Assembly (NCBI GenBank): GCA_947598485.1
Contig: CANQFJ010000017.1
Location: 1 to 37,842 of the forward strand
Length of the DNA stretch: 37,842 bases
Source: an uncultured Bacilli bacterium
GTDB lineage: Bacteria; Bacillota_I; Bacilli_A; RF39; UBA660
Reading direction: 5' to 3'
The position numbers and the translations under genes were made by a program. Under the pieces are notes generated by a model. That model had not been told where the DNA came from. It ran no database searches and was given only the letters and a program-made list of their open reading frames with translations. Positions 1-8,350 of this stretch are shown one piece after another (position 1 is the stretch's first letter; the number at the start of each line of letters is the position of its first letter).

Positions 1-101
1 TTATATATTTTTACCGAAATAAGTCTGCTTTTTGAGAAACTTTTAGAAAAAAATGAATTTACTCTAAAAATTTACGTAAATTTTTCTTAATATTTACAAA
101 A

Positions 102-524
102 TTATCTTGTTATACCCGTAAGACCTTCTAAATAATTTCTTTCTTTTAATGCATTTGTTACATTGAACTCATATAAAGCATCTAAATATTCACTTCCAAA
201 TTTTCGAGTCAAATATTCTCTTAAAATATTAGAAAAATCTCTGTTAGGCCTTTCATTGTCATATGATACCAAGAAGAAGTCGGAAACAGCATAAATACTA
301 TATACCCCTCTTTTTTGAAAAGTAATTGCTCTTTTAGATTCATAACCATTTTTTATAGGAGTTCTTTGGCCATAAAAGGCTATCCATCTTTGACCGGCCT
401 CTATAAAACTAGTTTCTCTACTGACACTATCGACCATCGATTTATCATAGTATTTTACTAAAGATGAATTACATAGATTTATTAGATTGACAAGATCAGT
501 ATCATCTAGTTTTTCGATAAACAT
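102..524 (-). CDS. Unknown protein, downstream member of a tandem paralog pair
   Basis: I do not recognise this family. The 140-residue product has no signal peptide or membrane segment. It is clearly a paralog of the gene directly upstream: both start with a short acidic 'LDDTD/LSDED' stretch followed by 'LVNL(I/V)NLCN', both have an 'REY(L/M)..KFG(S/T)EYLD(A/S)LYE' helix near residues 100-120, and both end in 'GITR'. The stop contexts are also almost identical at DNA level. The ATG lies 1 nt past the upstream stop, with only a weak ribosome site (AAGATAAG), so translation is probably coupled. A recent tandem duplication is the simplest reading. No function can be assigned. Confidence 0.75.
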   Translation of the reverse strand: MFIEKLDDTDLVNLINLCNSSLVKYYDKSMVDSVSRETSFIEAGQRWIAFYGQRTPIKNGYESKRAITFQKRGVYSIYAVSDFFLVSYDNERPNRDFSNILREYLTRKFGSEYLDALYEFNVTNALKERNYLEGLTGITR

Positions 525-525
525 C

Positions 526-927
526 TTATCTTGTTATACCTATTTTGGCCTCTAATGCTTTTCTTTCTGCTAAAGCATTAGCAATATTATGCTCATATAG
601 GCTATCTAAGTACTCTGTTCCAAATTTTTTGGCCATATATTCTCTGAAAATAGGTGTGCAATCTCTTTGCGCCGTAAATGGTTCGCATGAAGCCATCCAA
701 AAATCAGTCGCTTTATATTGCCCAATGAATTTAGGCACATCTCCTCTTCTAACTCCTCTAAGCCAATAGTATCTTTCTCCACTTTCAAGGCATCTATCAT
801 CTTCATTTGATATTAATACCAAATCTATAGTATCGTTTAAATCTATACCTGCAAAATAATTTTCTGTCCCATTACACAAATTGACTAAATCGACAAAGTC
901 TTCATCACTAAGTCTATCTAAAAACAT
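526..927 (-). CDS. Unknown protein, upstream member of a tandem paralog pair
   Basis: This is a 133-residue soluble protein of unknown family and the upstream partner of the duplicated pair. The ORF track starts at a TTG (948), but the strong Shine-Dalgarno AAGGAGG lies inside that extension and sits 7 nt before the ATG at 927, so I use the ATG ('MFLDRLSDED...'). A TATAAT-like -10 is visible shortly upstream, between this gene and the glyS stop, which suggests the pair has its own promoter. Shared motifs with the downstream copy are 'DLVNLCN', 'FREYMAKKFGTEYLDSLYE' and the terminal 'GITR'; the middle thirds have diverged more. Function unknown. Confidence 0.75.
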   Translation of the reverse strand: MFLDRLSDEDFVDLVNLCNGTENYFAGIDLNDTIDLVLISNEDDRCLESGERYYWLRGVRRGDVPKFIGQYKATDFWMASCEPFTAQRDCTPIFREYMAKKFGTEYLDSLYEHNIANALAERKALEAKIGITR

Positions 928-983
928 AAAAAAACCTCCTTGTAACAAACATAGAATATTATATTACAAAAAGGTTTAGATTA

Positions 984-2360
984 CTAGAATTTAATTCTAT
1001 CTTCAACAAATTTTATTACTTCGTCTACGTTTAATGTTTCTTGTTCCATAGTATCACGATTTCTGATAGTTACAGTATTATTGTTTAGAGTATCATCATC
1101 GATTGTAATACAATATGGTGTTCCACAAGCATCCGCTCTACGATATCTTTTACCTATAGTTCCGCTTTCATCATAGCTTGTCATAAAGCTTTTAGATAGC
1201 ATGTTATATATTTCCATGGCTTTTTCACTATGATTTTTCTTAATAAGAGGAAGTACAGCAACTTTAATTGGTGCAAGATAAGGACTAAGTTTTAATACTT
1301 CTCTTTCTTCGCCATTTTCTAAAGTTTCTTTATGATAAGCTTCACACAATAACGCTAAAACAGTTCTACCTACACCATAAGTAGATTCAACAATATATGG
1401 TGTATATTTTTCATTCGTTTCAGGATCTAAATATTTTTGAGGTACACCACTATATTCTTCATGTCTTGTTAAATCATAATCAGTTCGATCATGAGTACCA
1501 TTTATTTCACCCCAGCCAAAAGGGAACTTATATTCAATATCACAGGCTGCAGCCGCATAGAAAGCTAGTTTTTCATGGTCATGAAATCTAAGTTTTTCTT
1601 CCGGTAAGCCTAAATCCATAAAGAATTTTTTACCATAATCTTTAAAGTATTCATAGAATTTTAAATCATCGCCTTTTTTACAAAAAGTTTGATACTCCAT
1701 TTGTTCAAATTCAATAGTTCTAAAAATAAAATTTCCAGGAGTAATTTCATTTCTAAAGGCTTTACCAATTTGACCTATACTAAATGGAATTTTAGCCCTC
1801 ATACTTCTTTGCACATTTAAAAAGTTAACATATTCTCCTTGAGCATTTTCTGGTCTTAAGTAAACTACCGATTTATTATCTTTAGTTACTCCTCGATATG
1901 TTTCAAACATTAATTTAAATTGACGAATATCCGTAAAATCACACTTACCGCATTTTGGACATGGAATATTATTTGTTTTAATATAATTTAATAATTCTTC
2001 ATTGGTCATCTTATCGCCTATAGAACTATTAGTAAAATCATTAACTAAATTGTCGGCACGATATCTTGTTTTACAATGACGGCAATCTGTTAAAGGGTCA
2101 GCAAAGGAATCAACATGTCCTGAAGCCTCCCATACTCTTGGGTGCATCAAAATATCTGCATCAAGTTCATAGGCGTTTGGCCTTTCTTGGATAAACCTTT
2201 TACGCCAAGCATCTTTTAAATTGTTTTTAAGTCTTGAACCTAAAGGACCATAATCCCAAGTATTAGCAAGTCCTCCGTATATATCGCTACCTTGAAATAT
2301 GTAACCATACGCCTTACAAAAATTGACCATATCTTCCATTTTAAATTCTTTTTCTTCCAT
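984..2360 (-). CDS. glyS: Glycyl-tRNA synthetase, homodimeric type
   Basis: This cytosolic class II aminoacyl-tRNA synthetase charges tRNA-Gly with glycine. The 458-residue length and the motifs 'WEASGHVDSFADPL', 'RPENAQGEYVNF' and 'FEQMEYQTFC' identify the single-chain alpha2 form rather than the two-subunit GlyQ/GlyS enzyme of B. subtilis. A zinc-binding pair 'CRHC' and 'CPKCGKC' lies in the insert near residues 93-140, and the anticodon-binding domain fills about the last 110 residues ('VAVLPLIKK'). The ATG is preceded by TAAGGAGG. Expression should be set by the T-box leader directly upstream. It lies at the end of the recO cluster, as glycine synthetase genes do in Bacilli. Confidence 0.97.
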   Translation of the reverse strand: MEEKEFKMEDMVNFCKAYGYIFQGSDIYGGLANTWDYGPLGSRLKNNLKDAWRKRFIQERPNAYELDADILMHPRVWEASGHVDSFADPLTDCRHCKTRYRADNLVNDFTNSSIGDKMTNEELLNYIKTNNIPCPKCGKCDFTDIRQFKLMFETYRGVTKDNKSVVYLRPENAQGEYVNFLNVQRSMRAKIPFSIGQIGKAFRNEITPGNFIFRTIEFEQMEYQTFCKKGDDLKFYEYFKDYGKKFFMDLGLPEEKLRFHDHEKLAFYAAAACDIEYKFPFGWGEINGTHDRTDYDLTRHEEYSGVPQKYLDPETNEKYTPYIVESTYGVGRTVLALLCEAYHKETLENGEEREVLKLSPYLAPIKVAVLPLIKKNHSEKAMEIYNMLSKSFMTSYDESGTIGKRYRRADACGTPYCITIDDDTLNNNTVTIRNRDTMEQETLNVDEVIKFVEDRIKF

Positions 2361-2374
2361 AAAATCCTCCTTAA

Positions 2375-2545
2375 AATAAAAAATCCTTCAGTTAAATACT
2401 TAGGGACGAAAATCATTTCCGCGGTTCCACCCTAATTATTCACTAAGGAATCTCTTTTAATATTATATAGCTCTTGGTTTGCCAAACCCGTCATCACTTG
2501 TATGAACTAATGTTATCACTAAAACTCTAAATTTGCAAGAACTAA
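2375..2545 (-). promoter_or_regulatory. T-box riboswitch, glycine (glyS leader)
   Basis: The minus strand carries the hallmark T-box AGGGTGGAACCGCG (2420-2433). Downstream, a hairpin of the type ATTCCTT...AAGGAT followed by TTTTTTATTTT forms the terminator just before the glyS ribosome site. The base of stem I can be drawn as GTTCTTG (2536-2542) with CAAGAGC. The triplet just inside its 3' arm is GGC followed by A (2481-2483), a glycine specifier, which fits the downstream gene. Uncharged tRNA-Gly would stabilise the antiterminator and let glyS be transcribed. The leader begins within 10 nt of the stop of the upstream Rpn gene. Confidence 0.92.
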
Positions 2546-2549
2546 TCAA

Positions 2550-3452
2550 TTAACAATTATGCTTTAATTCTTGAGCAACTTTCTCTACTATATCTATATC
2601 AACATTTGCTAGCTTAACTATCTCTTTTATTTCCATCCCATTTTGAAGCATATTCCTAATAATCAATTTTATTCCATCGTTTTGTCCTTCTTTACGACCT
2701 TCTTTGCGGCCTTGTTCAAGTCCTTCTATACGTCCTGCCTTTAAGCCATTTTCTCTAGCTACCTTTTTCATTGTATTTAATATCATTCTATCGTCTTCTT
2801 CAGGTGTCAAAAATGATATTCCTCCGGGATTTAATCTCCCCAATCTTTCTGCTAAACTTTCCATAAACTTATCATCTCCTTTATTTTCTTCTATTTCATT
2901 TACTGTCATATCTAATGCCGCAAAATGTCTTACATCTTCACTTTTATCTCCAGTATAGTATAGTTTTTTAGCTTTATTTATGTTTACTTCATACATTTTT
3001 ATATTACTTATTCGCTCTTTTTGTTCACTACTTTGGATCTTATATTCTTCTATTAAATTATATTTTTTACCTAAGCCCATTGTTAGATTAATGCTTATAT
3101 ATTCTTTGTTTAATTTATACTCTTCACCAACTTGATGATCAAGAAGTATTACACCTGAAAAATATACAAAGTTTCTAAATATAGTTATTTTCGAAGGACT
3201 AGAATTTAATTCAATATGAATTAATCCTTCTTTAGCTTTGACAAGTAAATCGATTATTTTAGTTCTTTCCGTTACACTTATTTTAGCAAGTTCACTATTT
3301 TGGTATTCAATTATTTCAACATTTCTTTTAAGAATGTCTTTTAGTAAAGTTTCTAATAGCACCGCCCCTTTTTTGGTGCCAAATATAGTTTTAAAAGCTA
3401 CATCATTTATAGGTTTTCATTTTGTCTTATCGATAGCTGCCCTATTATTCAT
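2550..3452 (-). pseudogene. Rpn-family PD-(D/E)XK nuclease/putative transposase, disrupted at its 5' end
   Basis: The family (Rpn, PDDEXK_2) comprises DNA nucleases linked to recombination and phage defence. The ORF track opens at an internal GTG (3362), but in-frame translation upstream gives the family N-terminus 'KPINDVAFKTIFGTKKGA', cut off by a TGA at 3417-3419. An ATG at 3418-3420 would give 'MKPINDVAFK' if one A were removed from the run ATGAAAACC, so a 1-nt insertion or an equivalent nonsense change is likely. The nuclease core is visible as 'DLLVKAKEGLIHIELN'. The C-terminal third has the usual 'LNPGGISF.TPEEDD' segment and a K/G/E-rich repeat 'EGRKEGRKEGQ'. An ATG at 2864 behind AAAGGAG could start a 104-residue C-terminal product. 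A second, shorter copy sits at the right end of the window. Confidence 0.7.
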
Positions 3453-3528
3453 AAATCATTTAAATTACTTATCAGAAATTCTCCTTTCTATAAAGGTATA
3501 AAGTACTCATAATTTATCCCTCTATTAT

Positions 3529-3542
3529 TATATATACCCGAT
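3529..3542 (-). repeat. Shared 14-bp motif, copy A (upstream of the Rpn gene)
   Basis: ATCGGGTATATATA (minus strand) occurs exactly here and at 13850-13863 before the bacteriocin transporter. In both places it is preceded by a GGAAA/A-rich stretch and followed by an AATA-rich stretch. It contains a TATATA -10-like element but lacks a clear, well-spaced -35. It may be a shared promoter or protein site; this is a pattern observation only. Confidence 0.45.
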
Positions 3543-3618
3543 AAAAGTCAAATTTCCTTTTTTTCTGTTTAAATTTTTTTAAAAAATAAAAAAGATATTA
3601 AGACAATTGTACAAAGTC

Positions 3619-4341
3619 TTATAATAAATTTTCTATAAATTTCTTACTTTGTAAATATAAACCGGTAAAAGATTCGTAATAATCTGTTATAAATTTATCA
3701 ATTATTTTTTTATATTTATCATCAACATTTATTTTATTAATACTTGCTATATCAACGTAATAATACATTCTTATAAGCTGAATTATTTTTTTATCAAGAA
3801 TAGGCTCATTTTGATAACAATTTTTACAAATGAGACCACCATAAGAAGCATCTATTGTTACAATTTGGGTTTTATTTCCGCATCTGATACACTCATCCAA
3901 ATTAAGCCCCACGCCCAAAAGAGGTAAACATTTAAGCTCTAAGACATTCGTAATAATCAAAGGGTCTAAACCATTTTCAATTTTTATAAGGCTTTGCAGT
4001 AAAAAATCAAACACATCTTCATCTGTTTGCTTTACAACTTGACTTATAAGTTCACATAAATATGTAGCAAAACTTATTTTAGTTAAGTCACTATGTATTT
4101 CTTTCCACATATTTTTAACATCAACGTTTTTTAAAGTAGAAAGTTTACCTTCTTTATAATAAATCGAAAATATCCCATATGTAAGAATTTGGGTAGACGC
4201 TCTAAGCGAAGATTTCATACTTTTAGCGCCTTTGCACATAATGCCAATAAGTCCTTTTTCTTTACTCAATATATTAATAATTTTACTCGTTTCACCATAT
4301 GGTGATTCACTTAATACTATTCCTTCAACTTCTATTATCAT
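3619..4341 (-). CDS. recO: DNA repair protein RecO
   Basis: RecO helps load RecA on SSB-coated single-stranded DNA in the RecFOR pathway. The N-terminal OB-fold begins 'EVEGIVLSESPYGETSKIINILSKEKGLIG', the classic RecO opening. A zinc-finger-like set 'CIRCGN...GGLICKNC' lies around residues 150-175, and the 240-residue length is normal. The ORF track starts at a TTG 18 nt earlier. I prefer the ATG at 4341, which restores the standard 'MIIEVEGIVL' start and lies about 9 nt after a GGAG. A TATAAT sits just upstream, so the gene may have a promoter in addition to readthrough from the preceding gene. Its link to era and yqzL is conserved in Bacilli. Confidence 0.94.
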   Translation of the reverse strand: MIIEVEGIVLSESPYGETSKIINILSKEKGLIGIMCKGAKSMKSSLRASTQILTYGIFSIYYKEGKLSTLKNVDVKNMWKEIHSDLTKISFATYLCELISQVVKQTDEDVFDFLLQSLIKIENGLDPLIITNVLELKCLPLLGVGLNLDECIRCGNKTQIVTIDASYGGLICKNCYQNEPILDKKIIQLIRMYYYVDIASINKINVDDKYKKIIDKFITDYYESFTGLYLQSKKFIENLL

Positions 4342-4388
4342 ACTCCATATCTCCGCCAAATATTATACCATCCTCTTTTTAATAAATG

Positions 4389-6332
4389 CTATCCAATGTA
4401 TTTATAATAATTCTCTGTCATAATTAATCTACTCATATTAATTTTATTATTAACTATGTTATTCATATTGCTAACATAATCTTTAGGTATTTTCGTATTT
4501 TCCTTAGGAACAAATTTAGATGTTGAAGAGTAATATGTTCCATAATCACTTACCCAAGAATTATTGCCAAATATAGCTAAACCTGGAGTTGTGCTTAAAA
4601 TATCCTTGCCTATAATAAGCCTAGAATCATACTCTAAGCCAAATACATTATAAATAGTAGGTAAAACATCTATTTGACTACCAACTTTTTCAACCTTAAC
4701 TTTATCCATTTTATTATTCCACAAAATAAAATTACTATGATTTATTTCCACCACAAAATCTTTGGTATTTTTAGTTATGCTATTAATGTCATCTTCGGAC
4801 AATAAATAAGGATAATGGTCTCCTACTAAGGCAATAACAGTATCATCTAATTTACCACTTTTTTCTAATTTTTTTAGCAAAGATTCCAATGCCCTATCGA
4901 GTTCAATTTGACTAGCTATATAAGCTTTTGCATTTTCAGAATAGTTTAAATTATCAACTAGTTCTTTATTTTTTTGACTTATCTCATTACCACTCCAAGA
5001 ATAACCACCATGGCCACTTACAGTAACATAATATGTAAAAAAAGGTTTATCACTATTTATGTAATCATCAAAAGTTGAATTGATTAGTTCAACATCACTC
5101 TCAGGCCATGAATCACAATTTATCCTCTTTTCTAGGCCATTACCACAGCCTAAATAATTATTAAAACCTAAAGCGGATAAATATAGATTACGATCTTGAA
5201 ACGTATAAATATGATTATGGTAAGCAAAAGTATTATAACCACCATTTTTAAACATATTAGCAATACCAAATGGAAAAGCATTCTTTCCGTTTCTCCAAGG
5301 TGATAAAAAGCTTGATGATGCAACCAAACCCGTTAATTCTTGAAACTCTCCGCCTATTGTACTACTGATAGTAGGTGTATAAAAGTTTGAAAATACAAAT
5401 CCACTATTTACCAATTTATATAAAGTTGGGGTTAACTTTTTATCTACAGCTATTTCATTAAAACTTTCAGCCATAAATAAAATTAAATTTTTATTTTTAA
5501 AAAAGCCCGTATACTCATTTTGTAATGTTCCTGGATCATTTTTAAAGTATTCATGCATCATTTTTATGGTACCACTGCTTTTAGCAATCAAATCATCAAA
5601 TTGAATATCTAAATTATTATATTTATAATTTTTATCGCTATTGTCATTATTTAATCCATTATTAATATTTGATGCCGTAGGGTCTATATTTGTGTCAAAG
5701 CCAATAAAGTATCTTACTAAATCAATAAACATTGTATGAGCTACCCCAAGTCTTTTTAAACTAAGTTCAACATTATGAGTATTATAAAATAAATTATAGG
5801 CAGAATAATAATCATCTTTATTAATATTTAAACTTAGTAAAAATAATCCATATACAGCAAGTGTTAAAGGAATAAGCAATAAATTTTTCGTAAATTTAAT
5901 AGAATTAGTACTAATTTTTTTATTTATAAATGCTACTATAACCATTGGCAAGAAAACAATTAATAAGTAAATAAAATTGTGAATAATTAATTTTATGGTT
6001 TCACCCGAAAAAGTTAAAACCTGATCTATAGTACGCAGAAGAGAAAAATCAAAATAAAAATTAAAAATATTATGAACTAATATTTGGATAGCAAAAAATA
6101 AACTTATTATACCTATAAATATAAACATCAATATTTTATTAATCTTGCTAGAAAATAAAGATGTTAAAAATTTGCAAGCCAAAGACAAGGCAATAATATA
6201 TAGTAAATTATTTACTAGGTTCCATGAAAAGATACTATGAGCATTTATTTTAAATACAATTTCTAAATAGCAAAAAACAAGAAAATAAATAAACAAAGAA
6301 TCTATTTTTTGAGAATGTTTTAATCTTTTCAT
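4389..6332 (-). CDS. LtaS-family sulfatase-fold phosphoglycerol transferase
   Basis: This 647-residue membrane enzyme resembles lipoteichoic acid synthase, which transfers glycerol-phosphate from phosphatidylglycerol onto a growing polymer on the outer face of the membrane. About five hydrophobic segments fill residues 10-185. After a low-complexity linker rich in N and D, the extracellular alkaline-phosphatase/sulfatase domain begins near residue 285 with 'LILFMAESFNE' (metal-binding Glu), then 'SSTIGGEF', where the catalytic Thr of LtaS is expected. It ends with 'VIALVGDHYPYL' (metal-binding Asp/His). Its polymer or lipid substrate cannot be told from sequence; an LtaS-like or other sulfatase-fold transferase is equally possible. 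It is inserted between recO and yqzL/era, which are adjacent in B. subtilis. A good sigma-A promoter precedes it. Confidence 0.85.
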   Translation of the reverse strand: MKRLKHSQKIDSLFIYFLVFCYLEIVFKINAHSIFSWNLVNNLLYIIALSLACKFLTSLFSSKINKILMFIFIGIISLFFAIQILVHNIFNFYFDFSLLRTIDQVLTFSGETIKLIIHNFIYLLIVFLPMVIVAFINKKISTNSIKFTKNLLLIPLTLAVYGLFLLSLNINKDDYYSAYNLFYNTHNVELSLKRLGVAHTMFIDLVRYFIGFDTNIDPTASNINNGLNNDNSDKNYKYNNLDIQFDDLIAKSSGTIKMMHEYFKNDPGTLQNEYTGFFKNKNLILFMAESFNEIAVDKKLTPTLYKLVNSGFVFSNFYTPTISSTIGGEFQELTGLVASSSFLSPWRNGKNAFPFGIANMFKNGGYNTFAYHNHIYTFQDRNLYLSALGFNNYLGCGNGLEKRINCDSWPESDVELINSTFDDYINSDKPFFTYYVTVSGHGGYSWSGNEISQKNKELVDNLNYSENAKAYIASQIELDRALESLLKKLEKSGKLDDTVIALVGDHYPYLLSEDDINSITKNTKDFVVEINHSNFILWNNKMDKVKVEKVGSQIDVLPTIYNVFGLEYDSRLIIGKDILSTTPGLAIFGNNSWVSDYGTYYSSTSKFVPKENTKIPKDYVSNMNNIVNNKINMSRLIMTENYYKYIG

Positions 6333-6353
6333 AATTCACCACTACTAATTATA

Positions 6354-6381
6354 ATTATAGCAATATTATTTAATGTTGTAA
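6354..6381 (-). promoter_or_regulatory. Sigma-A promoter of the LtaS-like gene
   Basis: On the minus strand TTACAA and TATAAT are separated by 16 nt, about 20 nt upstream of the ATG at 6332. The preceding 100 nt up to the yqzL terminator hold no ORF, so this looks like an independent transcription start. Confidence 0.6.
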
Positions 6382-6483
6382 CTATTATTTAAACTAATTT
6401 ATATTTGCAAAATTTAGTTTTTTTCGATGTTTATAATACCCCACTTTTAAAATTTTATAGTATATTTTTGTTTTAAGATAAAT

Positions 6484-6520
6484 CAAAAAAAGAAAGACTA
6501 TTCTTCATCGTCTTTCTTTT
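6484..6520 (-). terminator. Intrinsic terminator downstream of the era-yqzL unit
   Basis: AAAGAAAGAC and GTCTTTCTTT pair around an 11-nt loop, followed on the minus strand by a run of seven T. The hairpin overlaps the last codons and stop of yqzL, so the rpsU-side operon appears to end here. Confidence 0.75.
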
Positions 6521-6587
6521 TATATTCCAAATAATCCTCTATCTTGCCACTTTCTTTAAACTTTTCCCAAGCTTCTTTTTTATTCAT
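6498..6587 (-). CDS. yqzL: YqzL-like small protein
   Basis: This 29-codon gene is too short for the ORF track. It encodes MNKKEAWEKF...SGKIEDYLEYK..., which matches the pattern of the small YqzL family (a Trp and Phe followed by '(T/S)G.I..YL.YK'). YqzL proteins sit between era and recO in Bacilli, and that is exactly the position here. The ATG is preceded by AAAGGA at a suitable distance. The function of the family is unknown to me. The terminator for the operon overlaps its 3' end. Confidence 0.8.
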   Translation of the reverse strand: MNKKEAWEKFKESGKIEDYLEYKKKDDEE

Positions 6588-6631
6588 ATCATTTTTCCTT
6601 TCAACATAATTATGTGATAGGAAAACAAATT

Positions 6632-7516
6632 TTATTCATTATTAACGTAACCTAGTTCTAATAAATATTTTTCTTTATCCTTCCAGTTCTTTATTGTTTT
6701 AACATAAAGTTCAAGATATACTTTTTTATTTACCATTTTTTCAATTTCTTCTCTAGCTAAAATGCCTACTTTTTTAAGGCGATTACCATTTTTACCTATA
6801 ACTATTTTCTTTATTGAATCTCTGTCTACTATGATGTCTACCAATATATTAACAATATCTTTTTTTTCTTCATAGCCCGTGCAAGTGCAAGCAATAGAGT
6901 GAGGCACCTCATCAATTGTATCATTTAAAAGCTTTTCTCTGACGATTTCTCCTACCATAAAGCTCATAGAGTTTGTAGTTATATAATCATCATCAAAATA
7001 CTTAACATCATCTTTTAGGTATTTTTTAATAACCTTTAATAAAACATCAGTATTATCGCTAGTTTGAGCCGATACTGGTACAATGTCACTAAAAGAATAT
7101 AAATCTTTATAATCAAGAATAGTTTTCATTATTTCTTCTTCACGCATTTGATCAATTTTATTGATTACTAAAACCACTGGAGTTTCTACCTTTTTTAACA
7201 TTTCGATTATATACCGATCTCCAGGTCCTATCCCTTTTTTACCATCTACTACCAATAAGACACAATCAACATCTTTAATTTGTTCTAAAGATTGCTTATT
7301 CAAGGCTCTGCCAAGTTTATTTAAAGGCTTAGCAATTCCTGGGGTATCTACAAATACAATTTGTAAATCCTTTTCATTATAAATTCCTTGAATAATATTT
7401 CTGGTTGTGCCGGCTTTATCGGATGTGATAGCAATTTTGTTCAATATAAGGGTATTTAATAAAGTGCTTTTTCCAACGTTAGGTCTACCTATTAAACTTA
7501 CAAAACCGCTTGTCAT
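6632..7516 (-). CDS. era: GTPase Era
   Basis: Era binds the 3' end of 16S rRNA and checks 30S ribosome assembly. The 294-residue protein has an N-terminal GTPase domain with G1 'GRPNVGKST', a switch region 'AGTTRN', G3 'DTPG' and G4 'NKID', followed by a C-terminal KH domain with 'IVIGKNGNRLKKVG'. The ATG has a GAGGGG ribosome site inside the gap to dgkA. The ybeY-dgkA-era order matches Bacilli, but the cytidine deaminase gene cdd, usually between dgkA and era, is missing. Confidence 0.98.
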   Translation of the reverse strand: MTSGFVSLIGRPNVGKSTLLNTLILNKIAITSDKAGTTRNIIQGIYNEKDLQIVFVDTPGIAKPLNKLGRALNKQSLEQIKDVDCVLLVVDGKKGIGPGDRYIIEMLKKVETPVVLVINKIDQMREEEIMKTILDYKDLYSFSDIVPVSAQTSDNTDVLLKVIKKYLKDDVKYFDDDYITTNSMSFMVGEIVREKLLNDTIDEVPHSIACTCTGYEEKKDIVNILVDIIVDRDSIKKIVIGKNGNRLKKVGILAREEIEKMVNKKVYLELYVKTIKNWKDKEKYLLELGYVNNE

Positions 7517-7526
7517 ACTTCCCCCT

Positions 7527-7931
7527 CTATTTAAAAAGTTCTATTATATAAGGTATAAATATTACAGCATTGGCCGCAACAGCTAAAAATGTTGAAATAC
7601 AAGTTGCTGCACTGCCACAGTCTTTTGCTGCCCCTGCTAAGGGGTTATATTCAGGACATACCATATCCACTATACACTCAAGAGCGGTATTTAATGATTC
7701 AATAACCATAATCAAAAAAATGCTTCCTAAAGTTAATAGCCATTCAAAAGCCGTAATATGAAAGAAAATACCAACTCCTATAGCCGCGACTAACGCAATT
7801 GTTTCAAATATAAAACTTGTTTCATTTTTAAAGCAATACGCAAGCCCTTGAAATGAATATTTAAATTTATTTAAGACATCCTTAATTGGACCTTTTTTTC
7901 TAGTTTCTTCGTTTCGTTTCACTGTATTCAT
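7527..7931 (-). CDS. dgkA: Diacylglycerol kinase family (undecaprenol kinase-like)
   Basis: This is a small integral membrane kinase of the DgkA family. In Gram-positive bacteria members phosphorylate undecaprenol, feeding the lipid carrier for wall synthesis. The 134 residues hold three hydrophobic helices, with the family motif 'FVIMVIESLNTALE'-like segment seen here as 'FLIMVIESLNTALECIVD' around residues 76-93, where the conserved Glu binds metal, and 'AKDCGSAA' following. The 5' end overlaps ybeY by about 30 nt, a common arrangement in Firmicutes. Confidence 0.93.
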   Translation of the reverse strand: MNTVKRNEETRKKGPIKDVLNKFKYSFQGLAYCFKNETSFIFETIALVAAIGVGIFFHITAFEWLLTLGSIFLIMVIESLNTALECIVDMVCPEYNPLAGAAKDCGSAATCISTFLAVAANAVIFIPYIIELFK

Positions 7932-8349
7932 TTAATACCAACTCCTGTTTTGCAAACATTACTTCTTCGTCTTCTTTTTTCATATGATCATACCCAAGTA
8001 AATGTAGCAGCCCATGAACTCCTAAAAAAGCTAGTTCTCTTGTTTCGGTATGTCCATATTCTTTAGCTTGCTGTTTCATTCTAGGAATACATATATATAT
8101 TTCTCCCAAAATTCTAGTATTATTATACACCCTTTTATCATTATCTTCAAAAGCGAAAGATATAACATCAGTAACTTTATCTTTACCCCGATAATCGCGA
8201 TTAATGTTTTGAATCTTTTGTTCATCAACAAGTACCACACTAAAAAAAGCATTTTTTACTTTTTCCATTTTTAAAGTGGACTTAAATACTTTATTTAATA
8301 TTTTATAGTCTTTATAACCATATTCATCAATTATTTCAAATTTATTCAT
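7900..8349 (-). CDS. ybeY: Endoribonuclease YbeY (rRNA maturation)
   Basis: YbeY is a zinc-dependent protein required for 16S rRNA 3' processing and ribosome quality control. The three-histidine motif 'HGLLHLLGYDH' is intact near residues 114-124, and the preceding 'TDVISFAFE' is the usual family core. Length (149 residues) is normal. Its neighbours dgkA and era are the expected ones, whereas phoH and pgpH, which precede it in B. subtilis, are replaced by a VanZ-like gene. Confidence 0.96.
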   Translation of the reverse strand: MNKFEIIDEYGYKDYKILNKVFKSTLKMEKVKNAFFSVVLVDEQKIQNINRDYRGKDKVTDVISFAFEDNDKRVYNNTRILGEIYICIPRMKQQAKEYGHTETRELAFLGVHGLLHLLGYDHMKKEDEEVMFAKQELVLNEYSETKRRN

Positions 8350-8350
8350 T

